Assembly (NCBI GenBank): GCA_015039315.1
Contig: WIDE01000069.1
Coordinates: forward strand, 62,001 to 126,000
Reading direction: 5' to 3'
DNA length: 64,000 nt
Source of the DNA: Clavulina sp. PMI_390
Lineage: Eukaryota > Basidiomycota > Agaricomycetes > Cantharellales > Hydnaceae
Under the pieces are notes generated by a model. The model worked only from the letters and a program-made list of their open reading frames with translations, was not told the origin of the DNA and ran no database searches. The position numbers were made by a program, and so were the translations under genes. Below are positions 55,845-64,000 of the stretch, in pieces. Position 1 is the first letter of the stretch. Each line of letters starts with the position of its first letter.

Positions 55845-57995
55845 CTACACCAGCTTGAACCCGCCTGTGCGAAGCATGACCCCTTGCGGGTCAATTTGCT
55901 TCCTCAGCTTCTTCGCCCTGTCTAGATTGGGTCCGTATAGCCTCTCCACAGAGTTGAACGAGTTGGCATAGTTATTATATAGCATCATGTCCTCGACGGG
56001 CTGACCATCGGCCCTCAAGATGTCCGTCATCATCGCAATGGCATCCTTTAGGATGTTCGTTGCAAGAGTGTCGTCGGCCTCGTCGCTATAGAATACTGCG
56101 AGAAGATAGAGAGCGCCATAGACATCGTGTGGGTAAAGCCCCTCTGAGAGGGGGCCTGTGACCGCGGAGGGAACCCACGGCTCGACAAGAAGGTTCACAT
56201 TTTTCATACTCGGGACCAGTGAAACCAATGTCTGATCAGCGAAAAATGTCATGCTCAGTTCAGCAAGTCGATTCGATTCTGAAACGATTCACTCACGTCA
56301 GCGATATTCATGAACTGCTGGACGATAGTCTCCGTTGTATTGTGGACCATCACGACATCGGCAGCAGCGCTAGAAGATTGTAAGGTGAGACCATACTTAG
56401 CGATCGTTAGAGGGGGCTGGCATTTCTTACCGGAGAACATCAGTGCCATCGAAGATACTGGACAAGACAGTGATGGCTTGAGAAAAGTTATAGACAGCGA
56501 CGTTTGAGCCATGGGGAACCTCGTCAAAAGCACTGAGCCAATCTGTGGGCGGAGATTCTCCCTAGAGCAAAAGCCCAGTGTTCCAGTAAATTTGGAGGCA
56601 AGTTTTAACGGGAAACTAGTCACATACATGATAGAGGGTGTTTAGGACTGCGCCTTTCCCAGCTGGCGTGGATGAATAAGCTAGGTGGACTGAACCAAGG
56701 GTGATAGGGTTGGGACCAGTTTCCATATTGGAGAAGTTTGTGATCGCCCCAGCGAGCATGGGAACGGAGCTCTCAGGGAACATGAGCTCTCCAGCCTGGG
56801 TAGTTATGAATATCCTCAGGATGGGTTCTGCACACTAAAGCGGGATTACTCACATAGACATGATTGTGTGAAACAGCCTTGACAACGACGGAGGTAGCGA
56901 TACCTATGGCCAATGAGATGAATAGACCAGCCTCGGCATGACTAGTGAGGACGGTGCAAACCAAAATTGTTGCCGCCGCCCTTCAGGCCCCAAAAGAGAT
57001 CTGCGTTCTGGGTTTTGGAAGCAGTGACAATTTTCCCGGTAGGGAGCACGATCTCATATGAGAGGACGTATTCCATAGCGAGGCCAACCTACGAGTCATT
57101 GTCGTGAGATCTCGAACATGGGAGATAATACCGACAGATGACTTACCTCATCAGACAAGAAAGAATACCCGCCACCTAATAGGAAACCGCCGACGCCAAC
57201 GCCAACCACGCGCCCACCCGAGACCGTGACATTATACCCGTCGAGCACCGAGTAAACGTGATCCCCTAAGTAATGTAAAAGAGAGCATGCGGATAAAAAA
57301 GGGTCATCCAGTCCAAATTGGATCAAACGCTTACAGGTAGTACCCATGCCAATCTTAACCGTTCCAGCGCTTGGCGAGTAGGTCACCTCGTTGAAATGAG
57401 TCATCCCAATCTGAATACCAGTTGTCGAGCTGAAGTTCGAGTTAAATGAATGACCACCGCCTTTGATACCGAATGGGACGGGATATGCCCCAAGGACTTT
57501 GATCTACAAAACAGATCGAATAGGTCAGCAACTTGTGTAATCGTTTTCATGAACGGCAAGAGAGCCACGAGAGGGTGAAAGATGGTGTTTAACGTACAAC
57601 TGCGGAGACGTCAGCCGTCGTGGCAGGCTCAACAACGCACGTGGAGTTAATGCTTGTGTTCTTGATCCATCGCTATGAGAGGAGGAATGGTTAGGTCTCC
57701 ATGCATCCATGAAGAGAACCGCAGCGGCGTACATCTACCACGGCAGCGTAGTTAGAAGACCCTGAAAATTAATACATAGCGTGAGCCATCGTAACAAAAG
57801 CGCACAATTGAGCAAACCGAGCTGACCAGGATATGAGACGAGCTTGGACGAAGAGACACTCCGGGAGATCTCTTTACATGCTTCAGTGACGGATACAGAC
57901 TTTTGGGTGCGGGATAACACAGCGGCATTGACTGGGGAAGGGCCACTCGAGGATGCGACGAGCGCCGACAGCGCTAAAGCAATGGAGGGACGCAT
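55845..57995 (-). CDS. Secreted FAD-linked oxidoreductase, berberine-bridge-enzyme-like
   Basis: FAD-dependent oxidase of the BBE/PCMH family; fungal members oxidise sugars, alcohols or secondary metabolites. It starts MRPSIALALSALVASSSG, a signal peptide, then SNYAAVVD and RWIKNTSINSTCVVEP. The FAD domain has FGIKGGGHSFNSNFSST (His is the usual covalent FAD ligand), TVSGGRVVGVGVGGFLLGGGYS, VLSYEIVLPTGKIVTAS and LFWGLKGGGNNFG. The second covalent site (Cys in the GxCxxVG position of plant BBE) is Arg/Val here, so only mono-covalent attachment is expected. The C-terminal BBE motif is YNNYANSFNSVERLYG, and the end is GVMLRTGGFKLV. About ten introns interrupt the gene; I did not fix all of them. 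The window has no other pathway enzyme beside it, so the substrate is open. Confidence 0.85.
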
Positions 57996-60488
57996 GGGAG
58001 AGTTAGGAGACGTGAAAAGTTGTCGTTAAAGCCTGGAGAGAAGTTGAGAGCCTGGTGGCGAGCTGGCGCAGATTGGCCTTGGCAAGCAGTCCTGAAGAAG
58101 GGGCGAGGAGAGGCTGCTGGGGGTCCAAGAAGTCGAGTAACGGTACGATTTTATAAGGCCCAGCAGGCCAATAGTCGCATTACAATACCCGCAAGGCTCA
58201 CAAGAAGACTTCATCACGAGAGGAGGACGGGTGAGGCAAAAACGAGAGAAGCGAGCAGAACCACAAACCTCCCGCTCCCGCCCCCGCTCTCTATTACAAG
58301 GCCCACCGCACACCGTGTTGGTTGATGAAATTAGGACTGCAGTGCTGTTGGTAGTTACAGTGGTGGTAACGTTTGCTTTACGGAATGAGAAAGCCGGCAA
58401 TTATCGGAAAGCGTACGAAGAACTTCGCTTGTGGGATTATAGCCTACAAAAACCTCATCCTAACTCATTCTACAAAGGGGTTTGAATCAGTCCACGTTCG
58501 GAACGAAGTACCCCGAAGTATATGGAAACTGGTAAAGCTTACCACATAGCCCTATGACAGCCAATGTCTTCCTCCATGTGGCACGTCGCGTGTTCGATCG
58601 TTCGATCTCATCTCATCTCGAGTTCCAGTGGCAGATGGACACCCGGCGTCGAGGCGTGGCAATGTCCATTAGGGTGAACTGGCCGCCCCCTTCGCAATAT
58701 ATCGCGATGGGAGGGTTCGAGGTGAGTGAATACCAAGATTAGTCAAGGTCCGGCACATTGGGATTCAATGCCGCAGGCATGCAGTACTCCACATGAAGGC
58801 GCCACTAATCTGAGCCCCTTGCGTGGTCGCTCGATCGGAGGTTCTCGTCCCCCCGTCCGTGCTCTCGAATAGAGACAATTAGGCCATAATGAAGAATGAA
58901 GGGTTCAATGAAGGCAGTGATGGAAGCAAGCGCTCCCATAGGAGGACAAGTAGAACGTTCACGTGGATCAGGATTGTGGGTCTCTGGAGAGTGAGGCATG
59001 AATTTGTGGGATGCTTGGCTCGGACGGGCTTGAGATGTTCGCCCAGCCTTCACTTCATGCGCTATTTTCAGCGTTGGGTGACTCAAGCCCTAGATCTGCC
59101 ACGAAACTCCGGCATTCATACGAGGACAAGGAGTACCTGTCACTCAAGTTAAGGGGAATCGCCATTAATGTTGGCCCTCGGTGGTGCTCCACCTGACTGA
59201 CAAGAGGCGGGGTCATAGGGGAATGAAAAGAGCATGGGACTTAAATGAAGAACTTTTCGGATCAACTCGCCGTTCGGTGCTGTTTGCCCTGGGGCCACTC
59301 CCAGGTGGCGTGCGTGGAAAATGCACCGAGGACGAACCTGTCAGCCACCCGATCACCGGTAATGAGCTGCACAATTAGGGAGGGAAGTGTCTCAAAAACT
59401 GTCCGGCAAATCATGAGATGAGCAATAATAGACCGCACATACCACACACCGAAGTTTTATGCTCGGCGGGCCGTCTCTAGCGATAGGAAGAAGATATAAA
59501 ATTAGGAAGGAAAGTACCCGGATAACCGCGAAGGCGCAAACAAGTGCTCACCGGTGGTACATCTCACTTCTGCCGCTGTGATGAGTTCTCGTGTGACCAC
59601 TATTTTCTCGCAGAAGCACGGCAAGCTAAGCCATGCCAAGCTCAACTGGGCCTTTGCTAGCTGTCAGATTTACTGTAACTGTAAAAGGCTCCTTGCAGCT
59701 CAGTAGTTGCTTCGTGGCGTTCGCAAGCTTAGTGAAAGGAATGAACAGGATGGCTGACAGAGCTGGAACTTTCTTGCCAGCCACCATGTCATTCATCAGG
59801 ATTGAAGCATGGACGCTATGAAAATATGCGCTTTGAAGTACGGTATCCGCAGCTTCCGGAAGCGAGTTGGAGGTTGGATAGTTGTGATTAACACCGGAGA
59901 CCACCGAAAGTTCACTAATCTAACAAAGAGGGGGTCATGAGAGTAGGAAGTGATGGCGCGAGAATCGCGTTAGTGGTCAAATGCTCCGCACCACCCGCAA
60001 AATTCAAACAGCACGCTAAGAATAAACGAAAAGAGTGCCCGAAACTTGGCTTCGCTAGGCCGTCGGGGCTGCGCTGCTCAGGCCACTGAGTGTGGAGAAG
60101 AGCGCATAACGGTCAATCAAGGCGCTGGCCGCTCTTCCAGCCAATATCGGACCTAAATTATGGTCGTTCAGACGCTGACGACCGCGGTATGGGAGGAGTC
60201 ACTATGCAAAGTGAGGCGTGGGAATATTTGACTTCCTCGTCCACGTTTTTGACAGAGAGGCATTATCTACTAACCGCGCGAGCCCCTCCGAAGATGAATT
60301 ATCTTATTGTGAGAGCAATATTATCTGTCATCCAGTGCGTTCATTTAGGACTCTCCTGCGCCGTCCCATGTTCGCTTGGACATTTAGGCAAGAAGCACTC
60401 AGCACTCCGGGCTGCTTGAAGCCCGCCAATTGTAGTTCGCACTCGATGAAATCTCACCGCGGTAACTCGACGAGGTGAAGAAAGATAA
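57996..60488. other. Gene-poor region of 2.5 kb
   Basis: No complete gene is supported. A TATAAAA on the minus strand at 58149-58155 may serve the FAD oxidase (about 155 bp upstream of its start). A minus-strand frame ending at 59626-59628 looks like a terminal exon and is listed separately. No transposon ends, long repeats or reverse-transcriptase motifs were seen. Confidence 0.4.
59626..59904 (-). CDS. Possible terminal exon of an unrecognised gene
   Basis: This frame reads VNHNYPTSNSLPEAADTVLQ, then SAYFHSVHASIL, KKVPALSAILFIPFTKLANA and a stop after VELGMA. Amino-acid composition is protein-like, and a TAG acceptor just upstream (about 59921-59923) keeps the frame. No upstream exon or start was found and I recognise no family. 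It may be a gene remnant or chance. Confidence 0.22.
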   Translation of the reverse strand: MVSGVNHNYPTSNSLPEAADTVLQSAYFHSVHASILMNDMVAGKKVPALSAILFIPFTKLANATKQLLSCKEPFTVTVNLTASKGPVELGMA

Positions 60489-61973
60489 TTAAAATGTTAA
60501 GATTGTGTACAGTTCTGATGAGCGCTTTCCTTTTGGTAAGCGCATTGACAAGTACTTGGCACGATCGGATGGTAGAAGTTTTAGGAGAAAGAGGCTACAC
60601 TTCTTCACAATGATCGGAATAGCCGGAACCAGGCCAAGACCTTGACCTCTTGGCACTAGGGGGCTATTGGCGCCGATATCGCTGCCTACTCGCACTTCTC
60701 CACAAGCTTCCACGATGCGCGGTAAGTAGTGTAGCCCGTATCTAGTGGTGGATTTTGAGCCGGAATGAGCGTCCAACACACATACATTGTCTAGATTAAT
60801 GATCGGAGGAAGGGTTAGCTTACCGAAGTTGATGCCGTTGACGACGATCGTGTGAGGACCAGCAGTGATAGGGAACTTGCCCCAACTCCATCCAGACTGT
60901 GTTGGGTGAAAGAAAGCGCATCAGGTCAGGAGATTCGTGACAGAGAAGTGGACAATTCGAGTTCAAAACGAAGAGAATCAAAGACGTACCGAGATTGCAG
61001 TGTCGGGGTTCGTTTGGTAGGTCTTGTCGGCGACGAATGCACCAGTGTTGCCCAACGGTTGGCCATCGATAGTGATAGCATAGCTTTCACTCTTGAAGTC
61101 GATATCAGACAGCCAGAACCATGCAGAGTTGGTTGGGTTAACGGTGATTGTGTATGGGTTAACCTTGGTCCCCGATTTGGTCATGGTGAATGTAGTCCAG
61201 GGGTTGTACACTTGGCCAGTGCATGGCGGCGGCGGTGGGCAGTACGAGACGGTCGCAGTCGTGGTCTCCGTGGTGGTGGACGTAGAGGTCGTGGTGCTGA
61301 TGGTAGTGGAGGTCTCGGTCTTGGTCGTCGTCTCCGTTTTTGTGTACGATGTTGACGTGGTAGATGTCACGTATGGCTTCTCGTATCTGATATGAAGATT
61401 GACAGGTGACAGGAACAAGTGAGTTCGCATGTGACAAAATGCACTGACAACTATGACCTCAGGGTAGAACTCACGTTACTCCGTTATACTCGAAAGTCGA
61501 GGTTGCAACAAAGTAGGTCGTGCCAGGATTGCCATTGGCCGCGGCGGTGGATTTAGGGACCACCAAGGTAGTGGGCTCGGAAGTCTTCCATGTTACTGTT
61601 GATAGAATTGCGGCAGTCAGGTCGATGAATTACCCAAAAGACAAGAGAAATGTTGAGGGACATACCTGAGGTGGTTCCTCCAACGTAGGCTTGTGCGCCA
61701 ACAGTAGTTGCTCCAGGGAAGCCATCAAGGCTATACGGCTAGAAGCAGATACAAAGCAGCGGGCAAGTGCAGTGAGCAATTCTGTTGCAGTGTATATTGG
61801 AGTATCCATGTATCACTTACTGGAGGAGTCGTCCTAGCATCGACGATCTCTGTGTTTCCGAACACAACCTGGAACTGGTCTTTGCATCCCAAAGAGTTAC
61901 AGACGGCGTCGTTTTGGCAGGCAGCGCTGACGAGCTTCAACCCAGCGAGGGCGGCGAGTGCAACTGAGAGCAT
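60489..61973 (-). CDS. Secreted Thr-rich protein with C-terminal beta-like module
   Basis: Exons 61973-61821, 61738-61666, 61595-61475, 61386-60990, 60896-60824 and, less sure, 60790-60489 sum to 1119 nt (372 residues). It begins with a signal peptide (MLSVALAALAGLKLVSAACQ) and a short Cys-containing head (NDAVCNSLGCKDQF). It continues DGFPGATTVGAQAYVGG, a Thr/Ser linker (KTETTTKTETSTTISTTT) likely O-mannosylated, CPPPPPC, then a module reading YTITVNPTNSAWFWLSDIDF, YAITIDGQPLGNTGAF and GPHTIVVNGINF, which suggests a carbohydrate-binding-like beta sandwich. I do not recognise a named family. The last exon needs a 33-nt intron and its sequence looks less protein-like, so the true 3' end may differ. 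Secretion is well supported; enzymatic activity is not. Confidence 0.6.
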
Positions 61974-63058
61974 TGTCGATGACCGCGAGGATGTTAAGAG
62001 ATGAGGGGGGAAGAGAGAAGAACATGCTAATGGCGGTCGTGCTTTATGAACCTGGGGGAAACATGTCCGGCTTCAGTGGGAGCATATCGATTAGGTAGTT
62101 CAGTTTTTCGGACGAGCACCTCCGTGGCATGTGTGGAAATACAGATTGGCAGTTGGCGGGATCGGAGTATATTTTTTCGATTATTCCGCTGAGTAATGTG
62201 TTGAAATATTGGGTTTGCGGGTATGATTTTTTGGTGAAGGAGGAGAGCGTATTGGTGCAGGTAGAATGCCAAACCTACATAAATACATGTGGTCGTGCTA
62301 GTTCATCGATCAATGAGAGCGACCTTATCCAATTTCGCTCTTGTCGCTCTTTTTTCTAAAATTGACGCCACTGTTACATACCAGCCAGATGGGATGGGAT
62401 GATGACGAGGAAGAGGTGTTTTGGGGGGGCTAATTCAATTATGTGACAGGGATATTATGACAGAGAGTTGCCACCGATGAAAACATGCTCTGATGTGGTA
62501 GCAGGGGAGCAGAATCGTGGATGGAGAGGTGTTGGGAACCCTGCCAACGAGAATGGTGGAGTGAACTTCGAATGGCGCATTACCTCGAGGCCTTGATTGA
62601 TCAATGAGAGCAGCGTCTGGAAGCTATTATAACACTGGCAAAGGGTAAAAGAGATAATTGGGCACCATTTTCATGCCCAGCAATGGGCGACAAATTCTGC
62701 AGAGACTGGCTTTCGCGCAAAAGGCGTAAACGAGCACAACCCTGTGTGGTGGTATGTGGTGAGATGTTTGGTCAGGGCAAATTCAACAACAACAAAACGT
62801 GTTCTCCTCATTGCAGGAAGCTTCATCACGACTGCCACGCGTTAGCCCCCCAGTTCCGATCTATTACGAAACCTGGACGCACAAACTATATAGTATTGTC
62901 TCAATCAGCAACGACCTTGTCACGCCCTCCAACAAGATAAAGCTGCACCAATATTGTTGTTGAAAGCTATCAGTTCCCCCCTGGACCTGCTGTAACAAAT
63001 CTCTGTATATCAGGAACTCGCGCAAAAATCTCTCGCAAATCCTTAGTCAAGTGACATT
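61974..63058. other. Intergenic region
   Basis: About 1.1 kb between divergent genes; no supported gene. Short frames at 62129-62359 and 62683-62940 have no splice support. Confidence 0.4.
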
Positions 63059-63444
63059 ATGACACGACTCTTCCGGACACTCCGGTTCTCTGCGTACTGT
63101 ATGTCTTCACGGCACGATTTGCTCTGACCTGCTAAGAACTCAACCGGGCTCATGCCTTGCTTCTTGGAACGTGGGTTTTACTATACCTAGTGGTGGCAGC
63201 GGCGTTCGATATCGTTGTCCTCGGGCTCACAGCGAACTTCGCCGCTAAATTCCTTCCCCTTCACCGTGAGCAGACATTCTTCGTCTCTCTACAAGGACCT
63301 TCACTAATATTCTTCCCTATAACCCTCGCTTCCTATTTCCATCCCATCATAGGCGACTTCCTCATTTTTTCCCTCACCTGCTGCGCGCTAACCCTAGTGG
63401 TATTAATGGTATTGTACGTCTTGCACGACTGCTGCGCAAGATGA
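63059..63444 (+). CDS. Small multi-pass membrane protein, MARVEL-like; possibly incomplete
   Basis: Exon 1 (63059-63098) encodes MTRLFRTLRFSAY and joins exon 2 at 63191 in phase 1, giving LVAAAFDIVVLGLTANFAAKF, a first helix. Further helices are PSLIFFPITLASYF, GDFLIFSLTCCALTLVVLMVLYVL, and the frame ends at 63442-63444. The pattern (short basic start, helix, LGLTAN, soluble loop, paired helices) resembles small four-helix MARVEL-type proteins common in Agaricomycetes. Only three helices are read before the stop, and an assembly gap begins 70 bp later, so a further spliced exon may be hidden. Confidence 0.5.
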
Positions 63445-63514
63445 AACCGCAAATTGACACACAGCACAATAGAGCATTGCGATCTGTCCCTGCATGGGAG
63501 ATCCCGCTACTGTT

Positions 63515-63973
63515 NNNNNNNNNNNNNNNNNNNNNNNNNNNNNNNNNNNNNNNNNNNNNNNNNNNNNNNNNNNNNNNNNNNNNNNNNNNNNNNNNNNNNN
63601 NNNNNNNNNNNNNNNNNNNNNNNNNNNNNNNNNNNNNNNNNNNNNNNNNNNNNNNNNNNNNNNNNNNNNNNNNNNNNNNNNNNNNNNNNNNNNNNNNNNN
63701 NNNNNNNNNNNNNNNNNNNNNNNNNNNNNNNNNNNNNNNNNNNNNNNNNNNNNNNNNNNNNNNNNNNNNNNNNNNNNNNNNNNNNNNNNNNNNNNNNNNN
63801 NNNNNNNNNNNNNNNNNNNNNNNNNNNNNNNNNNNNNNNNNNNNNNNNNNNNNNNNNNNNNNNNNNNNNNNNNNNNNNNNNNNNNNNNNNNNNNNNNNNN
63901 NNNNNNNNNNNNNNNNNNNNNNNNNNNNNNNNNNNNNNNNNNNNNNNNNNNNNNNNNNNNNNNNNNNNNNNNN
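63515..63973. other. Assembly gap (459 N)
   Basis: The run of N shows unsequenced or unresolved DNA; its true length may differ. Confidence 0.99.
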
Positions 63974-64000
63974 TGGGCCGACTTTGCTATTTGTGAGTCA

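Noticed and set aside
58020..60488. Searched for transposon or virus-like remnants in the gene-poor stretch
   Set aside because: I found no terminal repeats, no polymerase or integrase motifs, and no long repeat in this stretch.
1..64000. CRISPR arrays, prokaryotic operons or phage genes
   Set aside because: None seen; intron-rich genes, the tRNA intron and the protein families show nuclear fungal DNA.

Overview
The window reads as nuclear DNA of a filamentous basidiomycete. Genes are dense, sit on both strands and are split by many 50-65 bp GT-AG introns, and several protein families are typical of Agaricomycetes (a WW-like family with a C-terminal membrane helix, secreted BBE-type oxidases, ABCC transporters). 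A Rhizoctonia/Ceratobasidium-like source is plausible but is inference. Where stated, I built exon models by hand from splice consensus and checked that the summed exon length is a multiple of three.

Layout. 1-1154 (-): N-terminal part of VPS41. 1363-4879 (+): two tandem nucleotide-sugar transporter genes of identical predicted length. 5871-9537 (+): large WW-like membrane protein. 10238-12443 (-): Zn2Cys6 transcription factor. 13028-13117 (+): intron-containing tRNA-Arg(ACG). 14275-16066 or further (-): SWT1-type PIN nuclease. 17613-20044 (-): Ran1/Ksp1-like kinase, divergent from xylitol dehydrogenase (20417-22118, +). 22310-23936 (+): F-box protein. 24009-25390 (-): ER J-protein ERJ5. 25865-32388 (+): full ABCC transporter. 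32611-33938 (+): 2OG-Fe(II) oxygenase. 34101-35291 (-): UTP23. 36085-39496 (-): NAM8/NGR1-like three-RRM protein. 40621-42873 (-): EVE-domain (THYN1-like) protein. 43869-44991 (-): 14-3-3 protein. 46624-48832 (-): CCHC protein with eleven zinc knuckles. 49602-52922 (+): RGS-domain membrane protein. 53501-55492 (+): MYND-finger protein. 55845-57995 (-): secreted FAD oxidase. 60489-61973 (-): secreted Thr-rich protein. 63059-63444 (+): small membrane protein, followed by an assembly gap of 459 N.

The genes are mostly core cell biology: vacuolar/ER traffic (VPS41, ERJ5, sugar-nucleotide transport), RNA metabolism (SWT1, UTP23, NAM8-like, CCHC protein, tRNA) and signalling (kinase, RGS, 14-3-3, F-box). 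The right end is more accessory, with secreted proteins in gene-poor DNA. There is no operon-like system; genes are individually transcribed, often divergent or convergent.

The most striking structure is the CCHC gene. Its last introns all cut directly after the zinc-binding His of successive knuckles in phase 0, and five internal exons are of 90-99 bp, so knuckle units can be duplicated or skipped without changing frame. Other oddities are micro-exons (10 nt in ERJ5, 16-34 nt in the EVE gene), a GC-AG intron, very short 33-37 nt introns, and a stop-free 126-nt intron in the 14-3-3 gene.
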